Below are positions 10,436-19,333 of a stretch of DNA of 37,477 bases, in pieces. This DNA comes from Pseudomonadota bacterium (GTDB lineage: Bacteria > Pseudomonadota > Gammaproteobacteria > Burkholderiales > Gallionellaceae): contig JAJZTF010000019.1 of the NCBI GenBank assembly GCA_021821945.1, positions 1 to 37,477 of the forward strand. The letters are read 5' to 3'. The notes under the pieces are model-generated. The model saw nothing but the letters and a program-made list of their open reading frames with translations. It had not been told where the DNA came from and did not search any database. The position numbers were made by a program, and so were the translations under genes. Every line of letters begins with the position of its first letter. Position 1 is the stretch's first letter.

Positions 10436-11461
10436 TTACTGGTTTACGCGCACCTTGGATTCCTCCCTGACAACGGAAGTGATCTCGACGCGACGGTTCT
10501 TCGCACGGCCCGCCTTGGTCTTGTTGCTTGCAACCGGATCGGCTTCGCCCTTGCCCTTGGTCGTGATGCGATCGGCCGCCACACCCTTGCTCACCAGGTA
10601 GGCCTTGACAGACTCTGCACGACGCTCGGAGAGCTTCATGTTGTATGCCTTGGAGCCAGTGCTGTCGGTATAACCCGTGACTGCCAGATTCGACTCCGGA
10701 TGGTGCGCTGCAAAATCCACCACTTCGTTCAGCTTCATGTCGGCTGTGTGCTTGAGATTTGCCGAATTGGTGTCGAAGTTCGCGCCCTCGATCGTCACAG
10801 GCTTGTCGGTGAAGATGGTCTTGTAAACAGGCTGGGGCGCAGGCGCCGGAGCAGGCTTGGGAGCAGGAGCAGGCGCTGCGACAGGAGCAGCTGCAACCGG
10901 TGCTGCCGCGACGGGAGCCGCATGTGCACCGAAGTAGTAGTTGACGCCGAGCGAAAGGACATTGTTCCTCATCTCGATGCCATTGGTCTTGGCGGAAGTG
11001 GTCGTGTATTCACCCGCAAGACTCCAGCTCGGGGCGAACTTGTATTCCACGCCCAGCCCCATCTGAGGGCCGTTGGTGCCAAAAGCGCTCGCCGCACCGT
11101 TGCCGTTGGTACGGCCATAACCCAGCTTCGCATAAGGCATCCAGTTGCCATAAGGCAGGCCGAGCTTGGCATCCAGACCATAGTCCTTGCTGCCGATGGA
11201 GACGGGGCCGGGATTGTGGGTCTCAGGCGCATTCCTGTCCCAGAAGCCGTTTGCGCCCAGCAGGAAGTTGCTGCCGAGATCCCAGCCATATCCACCCTGG
11301 AAACCGTATGTATTGGTGTTCTGGCTGTCATATCCTGTCATGCTGGCGCGGTCGGAACCCACCTTTGCGCCTACCCATCCGCCAGAAAATTCACTGGCTT
11401 GCGCAGCCGAAACGCCAAACAGTGCTGCAGAAAGTGCGATTGCCAATGTAGTCTTTTTCAT
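10436..11461 (-). CDS. ompA: OmpA-family outer-membrane protein
   Basis: The product is a two-domain outer-membrane protein of 341 residues. A signal peptide (MKKTTLAIALSAALFGVSAAQA) is followed by an eight-stranded beta-barrel with many aromatic/glycine repeats. Then comes an Ala/Pro-rich linker of about 35 residues (repeated VAAAP, then PAPAPKPAP). The C-terminal OmpA domain binds peptidoglycan; GYTDSTGSKAYN, LSERRAESVKAYL and the closing GRAKNRRVEI are its signatures. The start has AAGGA eight bases upstream; an earlier ATG in the same frame lies before a Shine-Dalgarno and would hide the signal peptide. It stands alone, 120 bp after rlmB. That gap contains a TAAAAT box, but I could not find a matching -35. 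Confidence 0.93.
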   Translation of the reverse strand: MKKTTLAIALSAALFGVSAAQASEFSGGWVGAKVGSDRASMTGYDSQNTNTYGFQGGYGWDLGSNFLLGANGFWDRNAPETHNPGPVSIGSKDYGLDAKLGLPYGNWMPYAKLGYGRTNGNGAASAFGTNGPQMGLGVEYKFAPSWSLAGEYTTTSAKTNGIEMRNNVLSLGVNYYFGAHAAPVAAAPVAAAPVAAPAPAPKPAPAPAPQPVYKTIFTDKPVTIEGANFDTNSANLKHTADMKLNEVVDFAAHHPESNLAVTGYTDSTGSKAYNMKLSERRAESVKAYLVSKGVAADRITTKGKGEADPVASNKTKAGRAKNRRVEITSVVREESKVRVNQ

Positions 11462-11581
11462 GTTCTTGTCCTTTTTCTGTGAAGTTGTCGATCCTGAGTT
11501 GATTTTACCCGCAAACTGCAAAATTCCAGCATTGCCGTTGCAAAAATACAACATTCCTCGCTCCCCAACGGGTACGGGCTG

Positions 11582-12325
11582 TTAGTCGTTCATCGCCCGC
11601 TGCCGCCTTGCCTCGAACAAAAGGATGCCTGTGCTCACCGAAACGTTCAGGCTTTCCACGCTGCCCAACATGGGAATGCGAACCAGCTCATCGCATGTTT
11701 CCCTGGTCAGCCGGCGCAAACCTTCCCCTTCGGCGCCCAGAACCAACGCAAGACTACCTTTATGCCTGAATCCGTGCAAGTCCTGATTTGCCTCACCTGC
11801 CGCACCCACCACCCATACACCCGCTTCCTTCATCTCCCTGAGCGTCCTGGCAAGATTGGTGACCGTAATGTAGGGCACCGTTTCTGCCGCCCCGCACGCC
11901 ACTTTCTCCACCGCGGGCGTAATCCCGACCGCACGATCCTTGGGCGCAATCACCGCATGCACGCCGAAAGCATCCGCGCTGCGCAGGCATGCGCCCAGAT
12001 TGTGCGGATCCTTTATGCCGTCAAGCACAAGAAGCAAAGGCGGCTCCGTCAGGGTTTCCAGCACATCGGAGAGATGCTGCACGCGCTTTGTTGCATCGAC
12101 CCTGGCCGCAACCCCCTGATGCCTTGAGCCACCCGCCATTCCGTCAAGCCGGGAAGCGTCGACCGGGATCACGCGCACGCCGCTTGTCTCGCACAGCCTG
12201 ATCAGGTCGCGCATGCGCTGGTCGTGGCGCTGCGATTGCAGATAGACTTCCATAACGCCTTCCGGATTCTGGCGTATGCGGGAAGTCACCGCATGAAAAC
12301 CGTATATCAGACGAAGCTCGGCCAT
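11582..12325 (-). CDS. rlmB: 23S rRNA (guanosine-2'-O-)-methyltransferase RlmB
   Basis: RlmB methylates the ribose of G2251 in the P-loop of 23S rRNA using SAM. The 247-residue protein has an N-terminal substrate-binding domain (LIYGFHAVTSRI) and the C-terminal SpoU knot with all three motifs: LDGIKDPHNLGACLRSADAFG (conserved N and R), VLGAEGEGLRR and IPMLGSVESLNVSVSTGILLFE. The ATG overlaps the TGA of rnr as TGATG, as at the infB/rbfA junction. A GTG one codon earlier is the alternative start. The rnr-rlmB pair is conserved in many proteobacteria. Confidence 0.95.
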   Translation of the reverse strand: MAELRLIYGFHAVTSRIRQNPEGVMEVYLQSQRHDQRMRDLIRLCETSGVRVIPVDASRLDGMAGGSRHQGVAARVDATKRVQHLSDVLETLTEPPLLLVLDGIKDPHNLGACLRSADAFGVHAVIAPKDRAVGITPAVEKVACGAAETVPYITVTNLARTLREMKEAGVWVVGAAGEANQDLHGFRHKGSLALVLGAEGEGLRRLTRETCDELVRIPMLGSVESLNVSVSTGILLFEARRQRAMND

Positions 12326-14553
12326 CACTTGCGCCCCTTGGAAGATTTCGCCGTCTTCTTCCTGGGCTTCGCATCCGGCTCGGCCGCCTCTTCCTCGTGC
12401 AGCACGAAGTCGACCTTGGTGCTTTCCATGTCCACCTTCACCACGCGCACCTGAACGCGGTCTCCCAGCCTGTAGCTCTGCCCAGTGCGTTCGCCAAGAA
12501 GGAGATGTTTCGTCGCATCGAAGTGGAAATAGTCCTTGCCGAGCTCCGAGATGTGGACCAGTCCTTCCACATAAAGATCATCCAGCGAGACGAACATGCC
12601 GAAGCTCGTGACGGATGAAACGGTGCCGATGAATACGCTGCCCAGATGGTCCCGCATGTAGAAGCATTTGAGCCACGCCTCGACATCGCGCGTCGCATCG
12701 TCTGCGCGGCGCTCGGTCATCGAGCAGTGCAGGCCCAGCTCCGCCCATTTCTGCGCGGGCTTGTATTTCTTGCCCTGCAGCACCGCCTTGATCGCGCGAT
12801 GCACCAGAAGATCCGGATAGCGCCTTATCGGCGAGGTGAAGTGGGTGTATGCGTCGTAACCCAGCCCGAAATGGCCGACATTCTCGGGCTCGTACCTTGC
12901 CTGACGCAAGGAGCGCAGCATCACGGTCTGCAGAAGCGCCGCATCGGGACGCCCCTTGATGCGCTTCAGGAGCTTGGAATAATCCGCCGCCTGGGGCTCC
13001 TCGTCTCCGGTCAGCCTCAAACCGAATTCCTTCATGAATTCCCGCAATGCCTCGAGTTTCTCGGGCGTGGGACCCTGGTGTATGCGGTAAAGCACCGGGT
13101 GATTGTGTTCCTGCAAAAACTCCGCGGCGCAGACGTTTGCAGCCAGCATGCATTCCTCGATCAGCTTGTGCGCATCGTTGCGCACAACGGGCACGATGCG
13201 CGCTATCTTGCCCTGGTCGGTGAAGATCATCTGCGTCTCCACCGTCTCGAAATCGATCGCGCCGCGCTTCTCCCGCGCCTTCAAAAGCTTCTGGTACAAG
13301 GCATGCAGATGCACGAGGTGCGGGAAAATGGCGGAATTCTCCGCAGCCAGGTTGCCATCGGGCTCGGCAAGCATTTCCGCGACCTGGTTGTAGGTCAGAC
13401 GCGCATGCGAATACATCACCGAAGGATAGAAGCGGTATTTTCCGATCTCCCCCTTGCTGCTGATCTGCATGTCGCACACCATGCAAAGGCGGTCGACCTT
13501 GGGGTTCAAGGAACAAAGCCCGTTGGAAAGCTCCTCCGGCAACATCGGGATCACCCGCCTCGGGAAATAAACCGAATTGCCGCGGCTGATCGCCTCCCTG
13601 TCCAGCGCATCGTTGGGTTTGACATAATGGCTGACGTCCGCGATCGCGACCACCAGACGGTACCCCCCCTTGACCGGCTCGCAATACACCGCGTCGTCGA
13701 AATCCCGCGCCGTCTCGCCGTCTATGGTCACGAGCGGAAGATGGCGTATGTCTTCGCGTCCCTCCCAGTCCTTTTCCGTCACCAGCTGGGATAGCCCCCT
13801 GGCCTGGCGCTCCGCATCCTTTGGGAATTCGTATGGCAGATCGTGCTTGCGCAAGGCGATCTCGACTTCCATGCCGGGATCGGCATAGTTGCCCAGAACC
13901 TGCACGATGCGCCCTATCGGCTGGGCATGCTTGTCCGGCTGCTTGAGTATCTCGACGATCACGACCTGTCCGGCCCTGGCCTTGCCGGATTCTCCGGATG
14001 CCACCAGTATGTCCTGGGTGATGCGTCGATTCTCGGCCACCACAAACTGTATGCCGTGCTCCTCGTACAGGCGGCCGACCACCTTGTGGTTCGCGCGCTC
14101 CAGCACCTCGACGACCTTGGCTTCCGGACGCCCTCTCCGGTCCACCCCGGATTGCCTGACCATCACCACATCGCCATGCAGCACCTGGTGCATTTCCTTT
14201 TCGGAAAGGAACATGTCAGGACTCCCGTCCTCGGGTATCAGAAAGCCGAATCCGTCCGGATGCCCCTGCACCTTGCCCTTGATCAGATCCAGCTTGTCCA
14301 TCACGCAAATCGCGCGCTTCCTGTTCCTCATGATCTGGCCGTCGCGCTCCATCGCGCGCAGCCTGCGCGAAAACAGATCCACCTCATCCTGCTCGATGTG
14401 CAGCATGTCGAGGAGTTCCTCCTCGCCGACCGGCGCACCCTGCTCGGTCAGTATCTGCAGGATGAACTCCCGGCTGGGGAGCGGATGCTCGTATTGCTCT
14501 CGTTCGCGTTCCAGAAAAGGATCCTGCAAACGCAAATTATTTTTCTTTTTCAT
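12325..14553 (-). CDS. rnr: Ribonuclease R
   Basis: RNase R is a processive 3'-to-5' exoribonuclease that degrades structured RNA and defective tRNA/rRNA. The 742-residue protein has an N-terminal winged-helix part, two cold-shock (OB) domains, the RNB catalytic domain with TARDFDDAVY (metal-binding Asp near residues 284-287) and SRGNSVYFPRRVIPMLPE, an S1 domain (GTVSSVTSFGMFVSLDDLYVEGLVHIS) and a basic tail. Start: ATG at 14553 is chosen. A TTG two codons upstream lies closer to an AGGG, but the predicted promoter would start the transcript at about 14558, after that TTG, leaving an almost leaderless message. It is divergent from tRNA-Leu, with overlapping promoters. Confidence 0.95.
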   Translation of the reverse strand: MKKKNNLRLQDPFLEREREQYEHPLPSREFILQILTEQGAPVGEEELLDMLHIEQDEVDLFSRRLRAMERDGQIMRNRKRAICVMDKLDLIKGKVQGHPDGFGFLIPEDGSPDMFLSEKEMHQVLHGDVVMVRQSGVDRRGRPEAKVVEVLERANHKVVGRLYEEHGIQFVVAENRRITQDILVASGESGKARAGQVVIVEILKQPDKHAQPIGRIVQVLGNYADPGMEVEIALRKHDLPYEFPKDAERQARGLSQLVTEKDWEGREDIRHLPLVTIDGETARDFDDAVYCEPVKGGYRLVVAIADVSHYVKPNDALDREAISRGNSVYFPRRVIPMLPEELSNGLCSLNPKVDRLCMVCDMQISSKGEIGKYRFYPSVMYSHARLTYNQVAEMLAEPDGNLAAENSAIFPHLVHLHALYQKLLKAREKRGAIDFETVETQMIFTDQGKIARIVPVVRNDAHKLIEECMLAANVCAAEFLQEHNHPVLYRIHQGPTPEKLEALREFMKEFGLRLTGDEEPQAADYSKLLKRIKGRPDAALLQTVMLRSLRQARYEPENVGHFGLGYDAYTHFTSPIRRYPDLLVHRAIKAVLQGKKYKPAQKWAELGLHCSMTERRADDATRDVEAWLKCFYMRDHLGSVFIGTVSSVTSFGMFVSLDDLYVEGLVHISELGKDYFHFDATKHLLLGERTGQSYRLGDRVQVRVVKVDMESTKVDFVLHEEEAAEPDAKPRKKTAKSSKGRK

Positions 14554-14581
14554 TGACAAATTGCCCTATAACGATTAAATT
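14553..14581 (+). promoter_or_regulatory. Putative promoter of tRNA-Leu(CAG)
   Basis: A perfect -35 TTGACA, a 17-base spacer and TAAATT (4/6) are followed by a G+C-rich discriminator (GCGCGG), as in stringently controlled stable-RNA promoters. The -35 box begins on the last base of the start codon of the divergent rnr. Transcription would start near 14588, about 16 bases before the mature tRNA. Confidence 0.65.
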
Positions 14582-14593
14582 GCGCGGCTTCAA
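14565..14593 (-). promoter_or_regulatory. Putative promoter of rnr-rlmB, overlapping the tRNA promoter
   Basis: On the minus strand TTGAAG, a 17-base spacer and TATAGG (4/6 each) end about 7 bases before position 14558. The element interleaves with the opposite tRNA-Leu promoter over 17 bp, so RNA polymerase probably cannot occupy both at once. Confidence 0.45.
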
Positions 14594-14603
14594 CAAGTCG
14601 CAT

Positions 14604-14688
14604 GCCCAGATGGCGGAATTGGTAGACGCGCACGGTTCAGGTCCGTGTGCCGCAAGGTGTGGAGGTTCGAGTCCTCTTCTGGGCACCA
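14604..14688 (+). tRNA. tRNA-Leu (anticodon CAG)
   Basis: An 85-nt class II tRNA with the CCA end encoded. The acceptor stem GCCCAGA pairs with TCTGGGC. The anticodon loop TTCAGGT between CACGG and CCGTG gives anticodon CAG (14638-14640), reading CUG. A long variable arm (GCCGCAAGGTGT) and the T-arm GGTTCGAGTCC are present. It is the only plus-strand gene between the left edge and ubiG. Confidence 0.96.
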
Positions 14689-14698
14689 AACAAAACAT

Positions 14699-14722
14699 AG
14701 CTCGCATACGCGGGCTTTTTTT
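14699..14722 (+). terminator. Rho-independent terminator of tRNA-Leu
   Basis: A 7-bp stem (AGCTCGC / GCGGGCT with one G-U pair) and a 4-base loop are followed by seven T, ten bases after the CCA end. Confidence 0.88.
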
Positions 14723-14731
14723 GTGTCCAGG

Positions 14732-14751
14732 AAAAGCGAAACATGTTTCGC
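14732..14751 (-). terminator. Probable terminator of the lapA-lapB-pyrF-hldE-hldD operon
   Basis: A perfect 16-bp palindrome (GCGAAACATGTTTCGC) is followed on the minus strand by TTTT. It lies about 50 bases after the hldD stop and directly faces the tRNA-Leu terminator. The stem is only partly GC-rich and the T-run short. Confidence 0.5.
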
Positions 14752-14802
14752 CAAAGCCCGCAGGAAACTGCGACATTCTACATGATCGCGGCACAGGCCG
14801 GA

Positions 14803-15792
14803 TCATTTTTCGAGCAGCTTCCCCACATAACGTGCCACGCCCTCTTCCACGGTCAGAAAGGGGGCCGCATAGCCGCTCCTGCGCAGCGCGCTCACATCAG
14901 CCTGCGTGTAGCTCTGATACTTTCCCTTCAGCGCATCCGGAAACGGTATATATTCTATCAGGCCCTGCTGCCGCAGCTCGGCAAGCGTCAATCCACTCTT
15001 CCCCTCCTGGCTGCGCAGCGTATTGATGGTCGCGGCCGCGACATCGTTGAAGCTCTGGGCCTGCCCCGTTCCGACGTTGAAGATGCCGGATATTTCCGGA
15101 TGATTCAAAAAATGCAGGTTCACCCTGACCACATCCTCTATCGACACGAAGTCGCGCAGCTGGCCGCCATTTTCATAGCCGTCAGAACCCTCGAAAAGCC
15201 TGACCCTTCCTTCCGCCCTGTACTGATTGAAAAAATGATAGGCCACGGAAGCCATGCGGCCCTTGTGCTGCTCCCTCTGGCCGTACACATTGAAATAGCG
15301 CAGCCCCACGACCTGCGCTGCGAGCTTGTGTCTCCTGCGCACGATCTGGTCGAACAAAAACTTGGAATACGCATACACGTTAAGCGGCGCCTCGCATTCT
15401 CGGCTCTCCCTGAATTCCCTCCCTCCGCCGTAAACGGAGGCGGAAGACGCATAAAGGAAGGGGATCTCCTCCTCCTGGCAGTAATTCAGGAGCTCCAGCG
15501 TGTACTGGTAGTTGTTGTCCATCACATAGCGGCCATCTGTCGCCATCGTGTCGGAGCATGCGCCCTGATGAAGGATCGCGACGACAAGCCCGTCGAAGAA
15601 TCCTTCGCGCAGCTTCCTCCTGAAATCCTCCTTGTCCAGAAAATCGGCGATATCGCAATCCACGAGGTTTTTGAACTTGTCAGCGCTCTTCAGGTTGTCC
15701 ACCGCGATGATGTTGCTCTCCCCGCGCTCGTTGAGCGCCTTCACGAGGTTGGACCCGATGAAACCGGCTGCACCCGTCACGATATAATACAT
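14803..15792 (-). CDS. hldD: ADP-L-glycero-D-manno-heptose 6-epimerase
   Basis: HldD (RfaD) converts ADP-D-glycero- to ADP-L-glycero-manno-heptose, the last step in making the heptose of the LPS inner core. The 329-residue protein is an extended short-chain dehydrogenase with the NADP-binding [10 protein letters not shown] at the N-terminus, the catalytic Ser/Thr region SSASVYGG and the YAYSK active-site motif. [20 protein letters not shown] is typical of HldD. The start has AGGAG seven bases upstream. It is the last gene of its operon, 13 bp after the heptose kinase gene of the same pathway. Confidence 0.96.
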   Translation of the reverse strand: MYYIVTGAAGFIGSNLVKALNERGESNIIAVDNLKSADKFKNLVDCDIADFLDKEDFRRKLREGFFDGLVVAILHQGACSDTMATDGRYVMDNNYQYTLELLNYCQEEEIPFLYASSASVYGGGREFRESRECEAPLNVYAYSKFLFDQIVRRRHKLAAQVVGLRYFNVYGQREQHKGRMASVAYHFFNQYRAEGRVRLFEGSDGYENGGQLRDFVSIEDVVRVNLHFLNHPEISGIFNVGTGQAQSFNDVAAATINTLRSQEGKSGLTLAELRQQGLIEYIPFPDALKGKYQSYTQADVSALRRSGYAAPFLTVEEGVARYVGKLLEK

Positions 15793-15805
15793 GGCCTGCT
15801 CCTCA

Positions 15806-16774
15806 TTATGCGCCGGCCTTGCCGGCCTCATCGTCCTTCTGCATGCTTCCCTCGATCTCCTTGCGGGTCACGACTGCAGTGCCCAGCTTGCCGACCACGA
15901 TGCCGGCAGCGCGGTTGGCCACCCGCATGGCCTGAACCATGTCCGCGCCGCTTGCCAGCATCACCGCGAGTGTCGCGATCACCGTATCCCCCGCTCCGCT
16001 GACATCGAAGACCTCGCGCGTATAGGTCGCCTCGTGATGCACCCCGTCTTCCCGGTAAAGGCTCATGCCCTCCTCGCTGCGCGTAATGAGCAGCGCGTCG
16101 AGTTCAAGATCGCGCCGCAAACGCTGCGCCTTGGCCTCCAGCTCCGCCTCGTCCCTCCACTTGCCCGCGACCTCGCGAAATTCGCTGCGGTTGGGCGTCA
16201 ATATCGCAGCCCCCCTGTAACGCGCATAGTCCTCGCCCTTAGGGTCGACCAGGACGGGCTTTCCGGCCTCCCTTGCCATCCTGATCATCTGCGCGATATG
16301 GGCGAGCCCTCCCTTCCCGTAATCGGAAAGTATCACGACATCGGCCAGCGGAAGCAAGGACTTGAAGTCGTTCAGCGCCGCGTGCAGCACCTCGTGGCTT
16401 GGCGGAGTCTCGAAGTCTATGCGCAAAAGCTGCTGGTGCCGCGCCACGGCGCGCAGCTTGATGATGGTCGAGATGCTGTCGTCCCGATGCAAAAGCGCAT
16501 TCAGGTTGTCATGCTGCCTGAGCAGGCCCTCGAGTCTGTCGCCCCCTTCGTCCTTTCCCACCACGGAAAGCAACGTGGCATGCGCCCCAAGCGCTGCGAT
16601 ATTGCGGGCCACGTTGGCAGCGCCGCCGGGTCTTTCATCCACCCTGTTCACCTTCAGCACCGGCACGGGCGCCTCCGGCGAGATGCGATGCACGTCCCCA
16701 AACCAGTAGCGGTCGAGCATCACATCGCCCACCACGAGCACCCTTGCCCGCCCGAAATCCGGCAGGCTCTTCAT
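15806..16774 (-). CDS. rfaE1: D-beta-D-heptose-7-phosphate kinase (HldE kinase domain, RfaE1 type)
   Basis: The protein phosphorylates C1 of D-heptose 7-phosphate in ADP-heptose synthesis. It is a PfkB/ribokinase-family protein of 322 residues with [16 protein letters not shown] near residue 50 and the catalytic [14 protein letters not shown] near 265. It lacks the C-terminal adenylyltransferase domain of E. coli HldE. Separate kinase and transferase genes are common in betaproteobacteria, so this is not a truncation; the second gene must lie elsewhere. It overlaps pyrF by ATGA and is followed by hldD. Confidence 0.93.
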   Translation of the reverse strand: MKSLPDFGRARVLVVGDVMLDRYWFGDVHRISPEAPVPVLKVNRVDERPGGAANVARNIAALGAHATLLSVVGKDEGGDRLEGLLRQHDNLNALLHRDDSISTIIKLRAVARHQQLLRIDFETPPSHEVLHAALNDFKSLLPLADVVILSDYGKGGLAHIAQMIRMAREAGKPVLVDPKGEDYARYRGAAILTPNRSEFREVAGKWRDEAELEAKAQRLRRDLELDALLITRSEEGMSLYREDGVHHEATYTREVFDVSGAGDTVIATLAVMLASGADMVQAMRVANRAAGIVVGKLGTAVVTRKEIEGSMQKDDEAGKAGA

Positions 16775-17463
16775 GCCACCCCCTCGATCTCTTTGTTGAT
16801 GTCGAGCAATGCCTGCAGGGGATCGACCGCCTTGGTGACAGGGCGCCCTATCACGAGATAGCTGGAACCCGAACGCAATGCCGCCCCGGGCGTCATCACC
16901 CTGGACTGGTCGTCAAGACTCGCATCGGCAGGCCTTATCCCGGGCGTGACGAGGCAGAACCGGCTCCCGCATTGCTCGCGCAACCTCACGGTCTCCTGCG
17001 CCGAGCACACCACGCCGTCTAGCCCGCAATCCCTGGCAAGGCGGGCTAGACGCAGCACCATCTGCTCGGGAGATTCTGCAATGCCGATGTCGGCAAGATC
17101 TTCGGCATTCATACTGGTCAGGATCGTGACCGCGATCAGCTTCGTGCTGCCCGATACCGCCTCCCTTGCAGCCTCGAGCATCCTGCGCCCGCCCAGCGCA
17201 TGCACGTTGACCATCCACACCCCGAGACCCTGGGCCACCTTGCAGGCCTGTGCAGCGGTATTGGGTATGTCATGAAACTTCAAATCCAGAAAGATCTCGA
17301 ACCCGCTCTTCATCAGCTGCTCGATCAGGCCGGGGCCTGCGGCCGTGAAGAGTTCCTTGCCCACCTTGAGCCTGCAGAGCGCAGGTGACAGGCGCTGCGC
17401 CAGCGCCAGCGCAGGCACGGCGCCTGGAAAGTCGAGCGCCACGATAATTTTCGGATCAGTCAT
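16771..17463 (-). CDS. pyrF: Orotidine 5'-phosphate decarboxylase
   Basis: PyrF makes UMP from OMP, the last step of de novo pyrimidine synthesis. The 230-residue TIM barrel has the catalytic Asp-Lys network in [11 protein letters not shown], the first-strand IVALDFPG, and the phosphate-binding LVTPGIRP and [11 protein letters not shown]. It is joined by 4-bp ATGA overlaps both to lapB upstream and to the heptose kinase gene downstream, so it is translated within the envelope operon although its role is nucleotide synthesis. Confidence 0.97.
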   Translation of the reverse strand: MTDPKIIVALDFPGAVPALALAQRLSPALCRLKVGKELFTAAGPGLIEQLMKSGFEIFLDLKFHDIPNTAAQACKVAQGLGVWMVNVHALGGRRMLEAAREAVSGSTKLIAVTILTSMNAEDLADIGIAESPEQMVLRLARLARDCGLDGVVCSAQETVRLREQCGSRFCLVTPGIRPADASLDDQSRVMTPGAALRSGSSYLVIGRPVTKAVDPLQALLDINKEIEGVA

Positions 17464-18635
17464 AACGGTTTGCCATTTTCCTCGTCGCGCCTCGGCGCAT
17501 AACTATCCCATGCCTGGCAGGCCGGGCAATGCCAGTAAAACTTCCTCGCCTTGAAACCGCAATGATTGCAGTGATACATCGCAAGGTTTCTCGTTCGCTT
17601 GTGTATCAGATCCTTGACGAGCTCGATGTCCGCGCGCCTTTCCAAAGACACATCCAGCAAACGCGCCTCGAGCAGCTTGTCCAGGCCAAGCAGCGTCGGG
17701 TTTCTCGCCATCTCGTCCCTGACCAGCTGATACGCCGATTGAGGGCTCTCGAATTTCAGTATGCCCTCGAAAGCCACATACAAAAGATCGATGGAATGAT
17801 ACTTCACCAGATAACTGCGCAGCAGGGAAATTCCTTCAGCCTCCTTCCCCAGGGACCGGTACGCAGAAAGCAGCCTCTCGGCCACAAGCTGCAGATATTG
17901 CGCATCCTGCTGCTCTATCCCCTTCCAGAGCGCGATTGCCTCCTCGATTTTTCCGGCAGCAAGCGCCATGTCGCCCAGCATGATGGTTGCGCGCACGTTT
18001 GCCGGATGGATTTTCAATGCCTGCGCCAGATGCTCACGCGCCCCATCCATGTTTCCCGCCTTGATCTCCTCTTCCGCAAGCTCGCAGTAGAAGAAGGAGA
18101 CCAGCTTTCCGTCGAACTGCCCTGAAATCCTGGCAATCTGTTCGACGACCGAAATCGCCTTTATCCAGTCGTGCTCCTTCTGATAAAGCTCAAGCAGGAA
18201 TTCCAGCGCAGGCCTGGCATGGGACGTCTTCTTCAGTTCGCCAAAAAGGCTCTCTGCCCGATCCAGTATCCCCGCCTTCAGATAGTCCTGGGCCAGCTCG
18301 AACACCGCCTGCTGACGCTTCTCGTCATCCAGATCCGCCCTGTCCACGAGATTGTGGTGCATGCGCAGCGCACGATCCACCTCCCCCCTGCGGCGGAAAA
18401 GGCTACCCAGCGCGAAGTGCAGTTCGACCGTATGCGGGTCTATCTTGACCACCTCGATGAACGCCTCTATCGCCTTGTCCTGCTGCTCGTTGAGCAGGAA
18501 ATTCAATCCCTGGAAATACGATTCCGGCAATACGGTGGATTCGGAAAGCAACTGCTTGATGTCCAGACGCGCCGCCCACCAGCCCATGCCGAAAAAAAGC
18601 GGGAACACCAGCAGCATCCACGGTTCAAATTCCAT
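17460..18635 (-). CDS. lapB: Lipopolysaccharide assembly protein B (YciM)
   Basis: LapB is an inner-membrane-anchored TPR protein. In E. coli it brings LpxC to the FtsH protease and so sets LPS levels. The 391-residue product has an N-terminal membrane helix ([20 protein letters not shown]), a series of TPR units (for example [24 protein letters not shown]) and a C-terminal rubredoxin-like zinc site made of CNHCG and CPACQ. It follows lapA by 39 bp and overlaps pyrF by 4 bp. The start lacks a good ribosome-binding site; a GTG two codons upstream is an alternative. Confidence 0.94.
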   Translation of the reverse strand: MEFEPWMLLVFPLFFGMGWWAARLDIKQLLSESTVLPESYFQGLNFLLNEQQDKAIEAFIEVVKIDPHTVELHFALGSLFRRRGEVDRALRMHHNLVDRADLDDEKRQQAVFELAQDYLKAGILDRAESLFGELKKTSHARPALEFLLELYQKEHDWIKAISVVEQIARISGQFDGKLVSFFYCELAEEEIKAGNMDGAREHLAQALKIHPANVRATIMLGDMALAAGKIEEAIALWKGIEQQDAQYLQLVAERLLSAYRSLGKEAEGISLLRSYLVKYHSIDLLYVAFEGILKFESPQSAYQLVRDEMARNPTLLGLDKLLEARLLDVSLERRADIELVKDLIHKRTRNLAMYHCNHCGFKARKFYWHCPACQAWDSYAPRRDEENGKPL

Positions 18636-18674
18636 AAACACTCGCAAAATTCGATGATCGAAATTCCAAGGCAG

Positions 18675-18947
18675 TCATTCGGGATGGATGTCCAGATGTT
18701 TCCTGAGATCGGCTATCTCGCGCCGCATCCTGGCCATCTCCCGGCGCTGACGGAACCAGATGCCCATCGTTGCCAGCACACCCAGACCCGCACCCACCGC
18801 AAAGAAGAGCAACAGCGCGATCACCAGCGAGGACTGCCACTCGTAACCGAAAAAGTAGTGGAGGGTGACAGGCTGTCCGTTCTTGAGCGCGAACCCAAGC
18901 AGAACGATGAATAGCAGCATCTGCAGCACCCAGCCTATGTAACGCAT
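18675..18947 (-). CDS. lapA: Lipopolysaccharide assembly protein A domain protein (DUF1049)
   Basis: A 90-residue inner-membrane protein with two hydrophobic helices (about residues 4-22 and 40-63), the family signature KNGQPVTLHYFFG between them and a short basic cytoplasmic coiled tail (RQRREMARMRREIADLRKHL). This is the LapA/YciS layout. LapA works with LapB in LPS assembly. A different reading frame over the same stretch is also open, but it has no hydrophobic segments and lacks the family signature. GGGGAA lies upstream of the ATG. It is the first gene after the ihfB terminator. Confidence 0.9.
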   Translation of the reverse strand: MRYIGWVLQMLLFIVLLGFALKNGQPVTLHYFFGYEWQSSLVIALLLFFAVGAGLGVLATMGIWFRQRREMARMRREIADLRKHLDIHPE

Positions 18948-18981
18948 CGGTATTCCCCGTTTTTTTGGCGAACGATAGCAT

Positions 18982-19011
18982 AAAAAAGGCGGCGATATCG
19001 CTATCGCCGCC
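18982..19011 (-). terminator. Strong Rho-independent terminator after ihfB
   Basis: On the minus strand a 10-bp perfect stem (GGCGGCGATA / TATCGCCGCC, loop GCGA) is followed by six T. It closes the gyrA-to-ihfB supraoperon and separates it from lapA-lapB. Confidence 0.92.
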
Positions 19012-19031
19012 GCTAAAGCTTCAGACCGTCA

Positions 19032-19319
19032 TCAGGATGCGACCTTGCCCACTCTTTCGCGGAGATCCTTGCCCGCCTTGAAGTGGGGCACATACTTCGC
19101 AGGCACCTTGACCTTGTCCCCGGTCTTCGGATTTCTCCCCTGGCGGGGCGGGCGGTAATTCAAACCAAAGCTGCCGAAACCGCGAATCTCGACGCGGCCA
19201 CCGCGCGCAAGCGTGGTGGAGAGCGCATCGAGTATCACCTTAACGGACAGCTCCGCATCCTTGGCTTGCAGCTGCGGATGCAGCTCTGCAAGCCTTGCAA
19301 TCAAATCAGAGCGCGTCAT
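19032..19319 (-). CDS. ihfB: Integration host factor, beta subunit
   Basis: IHF-beta pairs with IHF-alpha to bend DNA sharply at specific sites. The 95-residue HU/IHF-fold protein starts with [17 protein letters not shown], has [11 protein letters not shown] and the beta-arm [15 protein letters not shown] with the intercalating proline. It is slightly longer than E. coli IhfB because of the C-terminal [11 protein letters not shown]. It follows rpsA by 14 bp, the usual rpsA-ihfB arrangement, and ends the supraoperon. Confidence 0.96.
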   Translation of the reverse strand: MTRSDLIARLAELHPQLQAKDAELSVKVILDALSTTLARGGRVEIRGFGSFGLNYRPPRQGRNPKTGDKVKVPAKYVPHFKAGKDLRERVGKVAS

Positions 19320-19333
19320 TCAAATTCCTTAGT

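Noticed and set aside
10830..10920. Repeat region in ompA considered as a DNA repeat or CRISPR-like array
   Set aside because: It is the Ala/Pro-rich linker between barrel and peptidoglycan domain, coded by degenerate GCA/CCT-type codons. No CRISPR array was seen anywhere in the window.
11462..11581. Promoter for ompA
   Set aside because: A TAAAAT box exists, but no acceptable -35 or TGn extension could be paired with it.
15806..16774. HldE regarded as truncated
   Set aside because: A kinase-only form with a separate adenylyltransferase gene is normal in betaproteobacteria, and the length and end are regular.
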